From JBBROS01 sp965213845 (GTDB taxonomy: Bacteria > Pseudomonadota > Alphaproteobacteria > Acetobacterales > Acetobacteraceae): a stretch of DNA of 64,000 bases. Of this stretch, positions 9,038-17,156 are shown one piece after another. Where the stretch lies: positions 1,612,001-1,676,000 of the forward strand of contig CBDCAI010000004.1 of NCBI GenBank assembly GCA_965213845.1, in the 5' to 3' direction. The notes below the pieces were generated by a model. The model was not told where the DNA came from. It saw only the letters and a list, made by a program, of their open reading frames with translations, and did not search any database. Made by a program: the position numbers and the translations under genes. Each line of letters begins with the position of its first letter. Position 1 is the first letter of the stretch.

Positions 9038-9982
9038 TCAATCTACCAGACGCGCGATGCCGCCGCGAGCCAGGGCGGCCGCGTCGACCCGCAGGGCGGC
9101 CTGGGGCACGCCTGCGGCCTTCAGCACGTCCGCCATGACCCGGGCGCGGCGCCAGGCGAGGGGCAGGGCGTCGGCCTGCGCCTCGGGCAGGGCGGAGGTG
9201 GCGTCGCCGCCGCCCAGGACCAGCACGCGCCCGCCGAAGCGCCCGGTGCCGAGGCGGCGGAGGGCCGCGTCCGATTCCGGGCGCAGCACGGCGGAGCCCG
9301 GCACGAAGCTGGCCTGCACCTGCGGCGCGGGCGTGGGCTCCGTGGGCGTGGCGCCGATGGCGGGCGCCGGCATGGCCGCGAAGCCGGAGATGGCGGGCGA
9401 GACGGGCGGGGCCTGCGGCAGGGCGGGCACGGGCCCGGCGACGAAGGAGGCGCCGGGCTGGCGGGGAGGCGGGGTGGGCGCGGCGGCGGCCTGCAGGGCG
9501 GCGGGGGCCGGCGGCGCGGGCGGCTGGGGTGCGGCCTTGGGCAAGGGCGGGGCCTGTGCGGCCTCGATGCGCGCCATGGGGGGCGCGGGTTCGGCCGGGC
9601 TGCCGGACGCCTGGGCCGGGGTGGGGTGCGGCGAGGCGGGCGGGGTCGCGGGTTTGGCCGGGCCGACCGGGTCCTGGGCGGCGGCGCGGTCGGTGCGGTC
9701 ACGCTCCTGCGCCAGGCGGGCCGCGAGGGCGCGGCGGGCGCCGGCGTCGGGGGGTGTCGGCTTCTTCGGAATCAGGTCCAGGTTGGGATAGGGGTCGCCC
9801 ACGCCGGGCGGCGGCGGGCGCTCGTCGGCGATGACCCCGCCCTGCAGGTCGTGCCACCAGTCGATGGGCGTGTCGAAGGGCAGCTTGCTGTCGTAGAACC
9901 TCTGGACGTCCGAGCAGGCGCCCAGGCCGAGCAGCGGAAGGGTGAGCGTTGCCGCCGCCGCCATCATCCGGGCGCGCCGCAT
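9038..9982 (-). CDS. Pro/Ala-rich lipoprotein with a degenerate OmpA-like C-terminus
   Basis: About 314 residues from the ATG at 9982. That start gives a clean lipoprotein signal peptide ending in the lipobox LGAC, so the mature protein should be lipid-anchored in the envelope. A short conserved-looking segment (DVQRFYDSKLPFDTPIDWWHDLQGG) is followed by roughly 150 residues rich in Pro, Ala and Gln, probably a disordered spacer across the periplasm. The last ~90 residues (from FVPGSAVLRPESDAALRRL to the RARVMADVLKAAGVP helix) resemble the OmpA-like peptidoglycan-binding fold, but without the usual peptidoglycan-contact Asp/Arg motif in clear form. Role unknown; an envelope structural role is inferred. 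It is divergent from phaC with a 145-bp gap. A longer start at 10087 would hide the signal peptide and is less likely. Confidence 0.75.
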   Translation of the reverse strand: MRRARMMAAAATLTLPLLGLGACSDVQRFYDSKLPFDTPIDWWHDLQGGVIADERPPPPGVGDPYPNLDLIPKKPTPPDAGARRALAARLAQERDRTDRAAAQDPVGPAKPATPPASPHPTPAQASGSPAEPAPPMARIEAAQAPPLPKAAPQPPAPPAPAALQAAAAPTPPPRQPGASFVAGPVPALPQAPPVSPAISGFAAMPAPAIGATPTEPTPAPQVQASFVPGSAVLRPESDAALRRLGTGRFGGRVLVLGGGDATSALPEAQADALPLAWRRARVMADVLKAAGVPQAALRVDAAALARGGIARLVD

Positions 9983-10127
9983 GGCCGCCGTGCGCCGCCG
10001 CCCCCATTGCCCCGGGGGGTGCGCCCCCCTAGGTTCGCGTTCAATGCACATCGCCATCGGTCGGACCTGTCCTCGCCACCGCATCATCTAGCGCGGCGCC
10101 GGGCCCGTCGGAAAGGAACCAAACGAG

Positions 10128-12039
10128 ATGGCCGACTCCGGGACGAACCGCGATCCTCAAAGTGGCGGCGCCACGCCGTCCTCCGCCCAGCCGCTTGCCG
10201 CCCAGCCACCTGCCGCCCAGCCGCCTGCCGCCCAGCCGCCTGCCGGCAAACCGCCGTCCGGCAAGCCCGCCTTCCACATGGCCGACCCGGCCGTGCTCGG
10301 GCGTTCCATGGCCACCATCGCCGAGCGGTCGCAGCGCCTCGTGACCGACTGGTTGAACCGCCAGTCGCACGAGACGCCGGATTTCGACCCGATGAACATC
10401 GGCCACGCCTTCATGGAGATGACGGCGCAGCTGATGAAGGACCCGGCCAAGATGGTCCAGGCGCAGATCGGCTTCTGGCAGGACTACATGACGCTGTGGC
10501 AGAACACCGACGCGGCGCATGTGGGGCGTGGAGAGCGAGCCGGTGATCGAGGCCGACCCGAAGGACCGCCGCTTCAAGGACGAGGCCTGGAAGGAGAGCG
10601 AGGTCTTCGACTTCATCAAGCAGTCCTACCTGCTGTCCGCCCGCTACGTGAACGACGTCGTGACGCATGTGGACGGGCTGGACGCCAAGACGGCGCAGAA
10701 GGTGGATTTCTACTCGCGCCAGTTCATCGATGCGATGAGCCCCAGCAATTTCCTGATGACCAACCCCGAGGTGCTGCGCAAGACCGCCGAGACAGGGGGG
10801 GAGAACCTGCTGCGGGGGTTGAACAACCTGCTGGGCGACCTGGAGCGGGGCCGCGGCAAGCTGTCGATCCGGATGACGGACCCGGACGCGTTCAAGATGG
10901 GCGAGAACATCGCCTCGACGCCGGGGAAGGTCGTGTTCCAGAACGAGCTGATGCAGCTGATCCAGTATGCGCCGACGACGGAGACGGTGCTGAAGCGACC
11001 GCTGCTGATCGGGCCGCCATGGATCAACAAGTTCTACATCCTGGACCTGCGGCCGAAGAACAGCCTGGTGCGCTGGGCGGTGGCGCAGGGCCACACGGTG
11101 TTCGTGATCAGCTGGGTCAACCCCGACGAGCGCCTGTCCGAGAAGTCGTTCGAGAGCTACATGACCGAGGGCTATCTCGCTGCGCTGGACGCGATCGAGC
11201 AGGCGACCGGCGAGCGGGAGGTGAACGCGATCGGCTATTGCCTGGGCGGCACGCTGCTGGCGAGCACGCTGGCCTGGATGGCGGTGTCGGGCGACGACCG
11301 GATCAAGTCGGCGACGTTCTTCGTCACCATGACGGACTTCCAGGAGGCGGGCGAGCTGGGCGTGTTCATCGACGAGGAGCAGCTGCGCGCGATCGAGGAG
11401 AAGATGGGCAAGCGCGGCTACCTCGAGGGCAGCGAGATGGCCACGACGTTCAACATGCTGCGGGCGAACGACCTGATCTGGTCGTTCGTCGTGAGCAACT
11501 ACCTGATGGGCAACGAGGCGTTCCCGTTCGACCTGCTGTACTGGAACAGCGACAGCACCCGCATGCCGGCGGCGATGCACAGCTTCTATCTGCGCAAGAT
11601 GTATCAGCAGAACCTGCTGTGCCGGCCCGACGGGATCGAGCTGGCGGGGCGGCCGATCGACCTGGGGCGGATCAAGGTGCCGACCTACTTCCTGTCGACG
11701 CGGGAAGATCATATCGCGCCGTGGAAGAGCACGTATCGCGGCACGCAGCTGCTGGGCGGGCCGAACCGGTTCGTGCTGGCGGCGAGCGGGCACATCGCGG
11801 GCGTGGTGAACCCGCCCGAGGGCGGCAAGTACAGCCACTGGATCAACAACGAGCTGCCGGCCGACCCCGAGACCTGGTTGGCGGGCGCGACCGAGATGGC
11901 GGGCAGCTGGTGGCCCGACTGGCACCGTTGGGTGACGGCGCTGGACGATGCGCGGGTGCCGGCGCGGGTGCCGGGCGAGGGCGGGCTGCCTGCGCTGGAA
12001 GATGCGCCCGGGAGCTACGTCGCGGTCAAGACCGGCTGA
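10128..12039 (+). CDS. phaC: Class I poly(R)-hydroxyalkanoic acid synthase PhaC, frame split by a +1 insertion
   Basis: Polymerises (R)-3-hydroxyacyl-CoA into polyhydroxyalkanoate granules. The N-terminal part is read from the ATG at 10128 (RBS-like GGAAAGGA just upstream) through YMTLWQNT. The rest is in the next frame, from about 10510 to the stop at 12037-12039. Removing one of the two Cs at 10507-10508 restores QNTTRRMWG, the junction expected from the family. Downstream the catalytic set is intact: the lipase-box-like GYCLGGT (Cys codon 11239-11241), Asp in REDHIAPW (11707-11709) and His in SGHIAG (11791-11793). The shorter frame starting at 10519 would lack the N-terminal domain. As written the gene is broken, either truly or by a sequencing error. 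The N-terminus also carries four 15-bp repeats. Confidence 0.9.
10185..10244 (+). repeat. 15-bp tandem repeat x4 in the 5' end of phaC
   Basis: Four copies of a 15-bp unit (GCCCAGCCGCCTGCC, with one or two changes in copies 1 and 2) encode an (AQPPA)n stretch near the N-terminus. The repeat is in frame, so copy-number change would alter only the length of a flexible leader. Confidence 0.9.
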
Positions 12040-12102
12040 GGCGTCGGTTTCGCGGCCTGGGAGGAAGGCGGACCACGACGACACGAAGGCCGCCAGGAGG
12101 TA

Positions 12103-12338
12103 GGTTATCGCGACAGCGCCGGTGCATCTGTGGCGTTATCGTCGGGGCTGACGGATGGAGACAGCGTGATGGCCAGCATCGTGACGCCGCCGAACGGGAT
12201 GACGGCGCCGACCCTGTCCGGGACCTATGACAGCGCCACCATCGTCAGCGGCAGCCAGCTTGCGTGGGCACGGCGGCGGCCGTGATCACGGGTGTTGCGC
12301 CGGGGCAGCTTTCGGCGGCGGACTTCGTGCTGCGGTAG
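12103..12338 (+). pseudogene. Possible frameshifted remnant of a secreted/repeat-type protein C-terminus
   Basis: Within the 520-bp gap after phaC, one frame reads a Ser/Thr/Gly-rich stretch (from about YRDSAG to SGSQLA, including an ATG at 12169) and stops at 12285. Shifting frame near 12268 continues into GTAAAVITGVAPGQLSAADFVLR and a stop at 12338. Together the two pieces read like the tail of an extracellular repeat-type protein, but I cannot name a family. There is no clear ribosome-binding site. It may be a decayed gene end or chance. The rest of the gap (12040-12102 and 12339-12560) holds repeat-like segments only. Confidence 0.3.
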
Positions 12339-12353
12339 GTTGAAGGAAGGCGG

Positions 12354-12407
12354 ACCGCGGAGGAGACGGAGGGGGTGGTCCTTCCGGCGTCTTCGTGGCT
12401 CCGTGGC
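12354..12407. repeat. Dispersed imperfect palindrome (ACCGCGGAG ... CTCCGTGGC), copy 1
   Basis: Inverted arms at 12354-12362 and 12399-12407 can form a hairpin. A 13-nt core CGTGGCTCCGTGG (12394-12406) is identical to 59255-59267, where the arms are perfectly complementary. Both lie in intergenic space upstream of metabolic or transport genes. This looks like a REP-type or extragenic palindromic element. Confidence 0.6.
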
Positions 12408-12560
12408 TTGGCTTTGGCGACTGCAAGCGGGGTCGGGCCAGATGGCAAGCGGGGAGATCGACCACGAAGGCACGAAGGGGGTTGTTCTTCTGCTGCATCG
12501 CGGGGCGTGGTCGTTCGTTGCGGCTTCGCTGCGAACCGGCGATGACATGAGGTTGGTTTG

Positions 12561-13826
12561 ATGGCGGGGGAGGTCGGTTTGGGTTTGGACGCAGCGGGGG
12601 TGGGGGGCTTGCAGCCTTTGGCGGGGCTGCGGGTGGTGGAGGTGTCGGCGTTCATCGCGGCGCCGCTGGGGGGGATGACCTTGGCGCAGCTGGGGGCGGA
12701 CGTGATCCGGATCGACCCGATCGGCGGCAACATCGACATCCGGCGGTGGCCGTTGGCGCCGTCGGGCACCAGTCTGTACTGGGCGAGCCTGAACAAGGCG
12801 AAGCGGTCGGTCGCGTTGGCGCTGAACACGCCGGAGGGGCAGGCGCTGGCGCGGGGGCTGATCTGTGCGCCGGGGGCGGGGGGCGGCAACCTGCTGACGA
12901 ACCTGCCGTCGGGCGGGTGGATGGGCTATGCGGCGCTTTCGGCGCTGCGGCCGGACCTGATCATGATGCGCCTGATCGGCAACTCGGACGGGACGGGTGC
13001 CATCGACTACACGGTCAACTGTGCCAGCGGCTTCCCGCTGGCCACCGGGCGGGGCGGCGGGCCGGTGAACCACGTGCTTCCGGCGTGGGACGTGGCGGCG
13101 GCGCTGTATCTGGCGACCGGGTTCCTGGCGGCCGAGCGGACGCGGCGGGGCCCGGGGCCCGGGGCGGGCCAGGGACAGGAGGTGACGCTGGCGCTGTTCG
13201 ACGTGATGCTCGCGACCGTCGGCAACCTGGGCTACGTCGCCGACGTGCAGGTGAACGGGACGGTGCGGCCGGCGATGGGCAACGACCTGTATGGGGCATT
13301 CGGCCGGGACTTCGGCACGTCGGACGGGCGCCGGGTGATGCTGGCCGCGATCTCGAACCGGCAGTGGCGGGCCATCGGCAAGGCGACGGGGCTTGCGGCC
13401 CGGCTGGCGCTGGTGGGGCCGCTGATGGAGGTGGACCTCGATGACGAGGGCGGGCGGTTCGAGGCGCGCCACGCCATTGCCGCGGTGCTGGAGCCGTGGT
13501 TCGCGGGCCGCACGCTGGCCGAGGTGGAGGCGGCGCTGGCCGGCACCGGGGTGCTGTGGGGGCCGTATCAGGATTTCGGGCAGCTGGTGCGGGACGACCC
13601 GCGCTGTTCGTTGGCCAACCCGGTGTTCGGCATGGTCGAGCAGCCGGGCGTCGGGCCGTTGATGGCCAATGCCCACCCGCTGCGGTTCGGGGCCGTCGCG
13701 TCGTTGCCGCCCGTGCGGGCGCCGCAGCTGGGCGAGCATACGGAGGCGGTGCTGGCCGAGATCCTGGGCGTGCCCTCCCACGAATACGCGCGGCTGCACG
13801 ACGCCGGCATCGTTGCGGGGCCCTGA
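12561..13826 (+). CDS. mct: Mesaconyl-CoA C1-C4 CoA transferase-like (2-methylfumaryl-CoA isomerase), family III CoA-transferase
   Basis: A 421-residue family III (CaiB/BaiF) CoA-transferase. Several stretches match the Mct subgroup and not generic formyl-CoA transferases: SAFIAAPLGGMTLAQLGADVIRIDPIGG, RRWPLAPSGTSLYWASLNKAKRSVAL, ICAPG, VNHVLPAWD, GNDLYGAFGRDF and the ending LHDAGIVAGP. Mct moves CoA between the two carboxyls of mesaconate within one molecule and is known from the 3-hydroxypropionate bicycle of Chloroflexus; homologs occur in some proteobacteria. The Asp of LPAWD is the expected catalytic carboxylate. Other enzymes of that pathway are not next to it. A TTG precedes the ATG at 12561; I chose the ATG. 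The assignment rests on recalled family sequence, not on a search. Confidence 0.85.
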   Translation: MAGEVGLGLDAAGVGGLQPLAGLRVVEVSAFIAAPLGGMTLAQLGADVIRIDPIGGNIDIRRWPLAPSGTSLYWASLNKAKRSVALALNTPEGQALARGLICAPGAGGGNLLTNLPSGGWMGYAALSALRPDLIMMRLIGNSDGTGAIDYTVNCASGFPLATGRGGGPVNHVLPAWDVAAALYLATGFLAAERTRRGPGPGAGQGQEVTLALFDVMLATVGNLGYVADVQVNGTVRPAMGNDLYGAFGRDFGTSDGRRVMLAAISNRQWRAIGKATGLAARLALVGPLMEVDLDDEGGRFEARHAIAAVLEPWFAGRTLAEVEAALAGTGVLWGPYQDFGQLVRDDPRCSLANPVFGMVEQPGVGPLMANAHPLRFGAVASLPPVRAPQLGEHTEAVLAEILGVPSHEYARLHDAGIVAGP

Positions 13827-13881
13827 GCGGGTCCGTTGGCGATCGCTCGAACGAGCGGCGGCACTGCAGTGGGGGCATGCT

Positions 13882-13944
13882 GGTTCCGCTTCGTCGCTCG
13901 CGCCGTCATCGGCAGGACGCCGGGAGCGATTGCCCTTGAGCGGG
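13882..13944. repeat. Intergenic block shared with 59266-59328
   Basis: About three quarters of the bases of this 63-bp block match 59266-59328, including GGTTCCGCTTC and GCAGGACGC. Both copies lie upstream of ABC binding-protein genes (14013 and 59420). Both also translate to a similar WFRF-xx-RA peptide, so a decayed coding origin is possible. The remainder of the 13827-14012 gap shows nothing else. Confidence 0.45.
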
Positions 13945-14012
13945 ACCGGTCCGGCTTGCGGTGGGGGGGCGGGTGCGCCAGCATCGTGGCGGAACGATCG
14001 ACGGGGGAAGCC

Positions 14013-14777
14013 ATGACGACACGGCGCGCATTGATGGTGGCGAGTTTGGCCGCGGCGGCGACGCCTGTGCTGGCGCAGGTGACGCCCGTGGCCGGGCAGG
14101 CGACGTTGCGGGTGGGCAGCACGCCGACCGGGATCCCGTTCACGTTCCTGGACACCAAGACCAACTCGATCCAGGGGATCATGGTGGACCTGATCCGGGC
14201 GATCGGCGCCGATGCCGGGTTCGCGGTCAGCATCGAGCCGATGCAGTTCTCGACCCTGATCCCGGCGTTGACGACCAGCAAGATCGACCTGATCGCGGCG
14301 GCGATGTTCGCGACCCCGGTGCGGGCGCAGGTGATCGACTTCACGGACACGGTCATCACCTATGGCGAGGGGCTGGTGGTGCCAGCGGCGGACAAGAAGG
14401 ACTACGTGGCGATGGCCGACCTGAAGGGCACCACGGTGGGGGCGCAGGTGGGCACGGCCTTCGTGGAGCCGCTGCAGAAGAGCGGGCTGTTCACGGAGGT
14501 GAAGATCTACGACACGATCCCCGACATCCTGCGCGACGTGAATGCCGGGCGGCTGCAGGCCGGGTTCGCCGACTACCCGATCGTCGCCTACAACCTGCAG
14601 CTCGGCGGCTTCCCCGGAACGCGGCTGGTGCGGACCTACAAGCCCGCGGTGCCCGGCTCCGTCGCGATCGGGGTGCGCAAGGGCGACCCGCTGAAGGGGC
14701 GGATCGACGCATCGCTGGCGAAGCTGAAGGTGGATGGCTCGGTCGGGAAGATCCTGGCCAAGTGGGGCCTGGAATAG
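14013..14777 (+). CDS. Polar amino-acid ABC transporter substrate-binding protein (SBP family 3)
   Basis: Periplasmic solute-binding protein of 254 residues. The ATG at 14013 gives a signal peptide (TRRALMVASLAAAATPVLAQ) and a mature start at ATLRVGSTPTGIPFTF, typical of family 3 (glutamine/histidine/polar amino-acid) binding proteins. Other landmarks are GIMVDLIRAIG, DLIAAAMFATPVRAQVIDFTD and LKGTTVGAQVGTAF. Ligand is unknown. The permease follows with a 16-nt overlap, but no ATPase gene is adjacent. Confidence 0.92.
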   Translation: MTTRRALMVASLAAAATPVLAQVTPVAGQATLRVGSTPTGIPFTFLDTKTNSIQGIMVDLIRAIGADAGFAVSIEPMQFSTLIPALTTSKIDLIAAAMFATPVRAQVIDFTDTVITYGEGLVVPAADKKDYVAMADLKGTTVGAQVGTAFVEPLQKSGLFTEVKIYDTIPDILRDVNAGRLQAGFADYPIVAYNLQLGGFPGTRLVRTYKPAVPGSVAIGVRKGDPLKGRIDASLAKLKVDGSVGKILAKWGLE

Positions 14778-15430
14778 AGCGCTTCGTCACCGACGCCTGG
14801 GAGTTCCTGCCGATACTGGTGCAGGGCCTGGGGCTGACGGTGATTGTCACACTCGGCGCGCTGGCGCTGTCCACGGGGCTCGGTCTGTTCTGGGCGGTGC
14901 TGCGGGTGTCGGGCGTGCGGTCGCTGGTGGCGGTGTCCACGGGCATCGTGAACGTCATCCGCGGCATCCCGATCATCGTGCAGCTGTTCTTCATCTACTT
15001 CGTGCTGCCGGATTACGGGATCGCGCTGTCGGCGGTGCAGGCGTCCATCCTGGGGCTCGGGATCGCCTATTCGGCGTACCAGAGCGAGAACTTCCGGGCG
15101 GGGATCGAGGCGATCGGGCGCGGCCAGGTGGAGGCGGCGCAGAGCCTGGGGATGGGGTGGGTGCTGGTGATGGCCAAGGTCGTGCTGCCGCAGGCGGTGC
15201 GGGTGGTGCTGCCGCCCTATGGCAACGTGCTGATCATGCTGCTGAAGGATAGCAGCCAGGCGAGCACGATCACGGTGGCGGAGCTGACGATGCAGGGGCG
15301 GCTGATCGCGTCGTCCACCTTCCGCAACAGCAGCGTGTTCGCCCTGGTGGCGCTGATGTACTTGTTGATGAGCCTGCCGCTGATGTGGGGCGTGGGGCGG
15401 CTGGAGCGCCGATTGAAGCGGGCGCGCTGA
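14762..15430 (+). CDS. Polar amino-acid ABC transporter permease (HisM/GlnP type)
   Basis: Inner-membrane permease of about 222 residues with several hydrophobic segments. The EAA-loop region reads EAAQSLGMGWVLVMAKVVLPQAVRVVLPP, and the GIPIIVQLFFIYF motif is characteristic of the HisM/GlnP family. There is no ATG near the beginning. The GTG at 14762 is the best start and overlaps the binding-protein gene by 16 nt, suggesting translational coupling. The gene ends 10 bp from the convergent GDSL hydrolase gene. The expected ATP-binding subunit is missing here. Confidence 0.9.
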   Translation: MGPGIERFVTDAWEFLPILVQGLGLTVIVTLGALALSTGLGLFWAVLRVSGVRSLVAVSTGIVNVIRGIPIIVQLFFIYFVLPDYGIALSAVQASILGLGIAYSAYQSENFRAGIEAIGRGQVEAAQSLGMGWVLVMAKVVLPQAVRVVLPPYGNVLIMLLKDSSQASTITVAELTMQGRLIASSTFRNSSVFALVALMYLLMSLPLMWGVGRLERRLKRAR

Positions 15431-15440
15431 GCGGCAGGGT

Positions 15441-16241
15441 TCAGCGCAGCTTCGGACGGTCGCCGAGCAGGGGTGCGAGCACGGGTTCGATGGCTTCGGC
15501 GAGGCGGGCCTGCGCTTGCGGGGTGGGGTGCAGCGGCGGGTTGGGCGGGGTCAGCTGGTCGTCGAAGAACAGGGTGCGGTCGACCTCGCCGTTGCGGAGG
15601 AACAGGCGCGTGACGTCGAGCCAGGTGACGCCGGGGACGGCGGCATTGCCGAACTCTGCGGCGAGCTCGTGGTTGACGGCCTCGGTGGTGCGGGTGACGT
15701 ATTTGCTGCGGATGCTGGGCAGGACGCTGACCAGGATGATCCTGGTGCCGGGCAGGCGCTTGCGGCATTCGGCGACGACGGCCTCGATGCCGGCGATGGT
15801 CTGCGGCGCGGTCCAGCGGACGCGGCCCATGTTGTTGGCGCCGATCAGGATGATGGCAACCTTGGGGCGCAGGCCGTCGAGCTCGCCGTTTTGCATGCGC
15901 CACAGCAGGTGTGCGGTGTTATCGCCGCCGAAGCCGAGGTTGAGCGCGTTGCGGTCGCCGTAGAAGCGCTGCCAGACCGGGGCGAAGTTGCGCCAGTCCT
16001 CGGGGCCCGTCAGCTCCCAATCCTGGGTGATGCTGTCGCCGAGCCAGACCAGGTCGATGCGGCGGCTGCGGATCTCCTGCAGCTTGGCCTCGTGCCGGGC
16101 GCGCCATGACCCGGTTTCCATGCGGCTGATGGGGGTGGCCGCGACCGGCACGCGGTCGGCCGCGCCCAGCAGGGGGGCGGCGAGCAGGGCGGCGGGGGCC
16201 AGCAGCAGCCGACGCCGGGTCAGGGTGATGGAAAGGGTCAT
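15441..16241 (-). CDS. Secreted SGNH/GDSL-family hydrolase
   Basis: Exported esterase/lipase-like hydrolase of about 266 residues. The N-terminus (TRRRLLLAPAALLAAPLLGAA) is a signal peptide with an Arg run, possibly Tat. SGNH blocks are visible: block I WLGDSIT (Ser nucleophile), block II GFGGDNT, block III LIGANNMG, and block V with Asp...His (DDQLTPPNPPLHP). The subgroup resembles platelet-activating-factor acetylhydrolase-like GDSL proteins; the natural substrate is unknown. The ATG at 16241 overlaps the uppP stop by 4 nt; an ATG at 16256 is a less likely alternative. Confidence 0.88.
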   Translation of the reverse strand: MTLSITLTRRRLLLAPAALLAAPLLGAADRVPVAATPISRMETGSWRARHEAKLQEIRSRRIDLVWLGDSITQDWELTGPEDWRNFAPVWQRFYGDRNALNLGFGGDNTAHLLWRMQNGELDGLRPKVAIILIGANNMGRVRWTAPQTIAGIEAVVAECRKRLPGTRIILVSVLPSIRSKYVTRTTEAVNHELAAEFGNAAVPGVTWLDVTRLFLRNGEVDRTLFFDDQLTPPNPPLHPTPQAQARLAEAIEPVLAPLLGDRPKLR

Positions 16242-17083
16242 CGAAGGATCATCCATGCGGCGCTGCCCAGCCCGAAGACCAGGCAGTACCAGGCGAAGGG
16301 GTCGAGGCCCCAGCGGTCATGGTCGCGGAACCAGCGCATGAGGAAGGCGGTGCTGAGCCAGGCCGTGACGCCCGCCAGCACGGCGGCGACGAAGGCCTGC
16401 TGGAACACGCCCGGGGCAACGCCGGCATGCAGCAGATGCGGCACCTCCAGCACGGTGGCGCCGACGATGATGGGCAGGGCGATCAGGAACGAGAAGTGCG
16501 CGGCCGATTCGTGGTCCAGGCCGCGCAGCAGCCCGCCGACGATGGTGGTGCCGGCGCGGGAGATGCCAGGGAGCAGGGCGCCGCACTGCCAGACGCCGAT
16601 GACCAGGGCGTCGCGCGGGGTCAGGCGGGTCAGCGGCTTCGCGCCGGTCTGCACGATGCGGCCGCGCAGGCGCTCGCCGGCCAGCAGCACCAGGCCGTTC
16701 AGCACCAGGAACCCCGCCGCCACGACGGGTGCGGCGAACAGGCTGCGCAGGAACTTGTTGAGCCCGTAGCCCAGGATGACGGCCGGGATGGTGGCGAGGA
16801 CGATCAGCAGGACCATGCGCCGGGCCTCGTGCACCCGGGTGTCGCCGCCCATGCCCAGCGTGCCGCGCAGCAGGCCCCACCAGTCGCGCCAGAAGTACAG
16901 CAGCAGGGCGGCGGCGGTGCCGGTGTGCAGCAGCACGAGGAACGGCAGGAAGCCCGGCCCGCCCTGGTCCAGGTTCCAGCCCAGCAGGACCGGCACGACG
17001 ACGGCGTGGCCCAGGCTGCTGATGGGGAACAGCTCGGTCGCACCCTGCAGGATGGCGATGACGAGGGCTTGCAGCGTGCTCAT
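16238..17083 (-). CDS. uppP: Undecaprenyl-diphosphatase UppP (BacA)
   Basis: Integral membrane enzyme that dephosphorylates undecaprenyl pyrophosphate to recycle the lipid carrier for peptidoglycan and other envelope polymers; it can confer bacitracin tolerance. The 281-residue protein has the conserved motif QGATELFPISSLGH (13-26) and the second signature LLPGISRAGTT (171-181), with about eight hydrophobic segments. The start at 17083 gives MSTLQALVIAILQG, the usual N-terminus. It is divergent from the SDR at 17136, leaving only about 52 bp for both promoters, and is coupled to the GDSL hydrolase downstream. Confidence 0.95.
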   Translation of the reverse strand: MSTLQALVIAILQGATELFPISSLGHAVVVPVLLGWNLDQGGPGFLPFLVLLHTGTAAALLLYFWRDWWGLLRGTLGMGGDTRVHEARRMVLLIVLATIPAVILGYGLNKFLRSLFAAPVVAAGFLVLNGLVLLAGERLRGRIVQTGAKPLTRLTPRDALVIGVWQCGALLPGISRAGTTIVGGLLRGLDHESAAHFSFLIALPIIVGATVLEVPHLLHAGVAPGVFQQAFVAAVLAGVTAWLSTAFLMRWFRDHDRWGLDPFAWYCLVFGLGSAAWMILR

Positions 17084-17108
17084 GGCGCCGGTCTGGCTTA
17101 CCATGGAC

Positions 17109-17156
17109 GGAATGGCAAGGGCGGAGCGGGGCGGAATGACAAGCACGGAGCGGGCG
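17109..17156 (+). repeat. 24-bp tandem duplication spanning the SDR start
   Basis: Two 24-bp units beginning GGAATGGCAAGGGCGGAGCG and GGAATGACAAGCACGGAGCG (17109-17132 and 17133-17156) differ at a few bases. Each carries an in-frame ATG (17112 and 17136) preceded by GGA, so the duplication has produced two candidate starts for the next gene. Confidence 0.75.

Noticed and set aside
10128..12230. A single 700-residue protein read from the phaC start without frame change
   Set aside because: After QNTDAA the translation becomes low-complexity Arg/Gly sequence, while the adjacent frame gives PhaC with its catalytic triad; the frame break explains both.
12292..12561. An 89-codon plus-strand frame before the Mct-like gene
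   Set aside because: It coincides with the dispersed palindrome, is Arg-rich, and has no family features.
12225..13799. Long minus-strand open frame opposite the Mct-like gene
   Set aside because: Arg/Pro/His-rich translation without any motif; the plus strand carries a full CoA-transferase.
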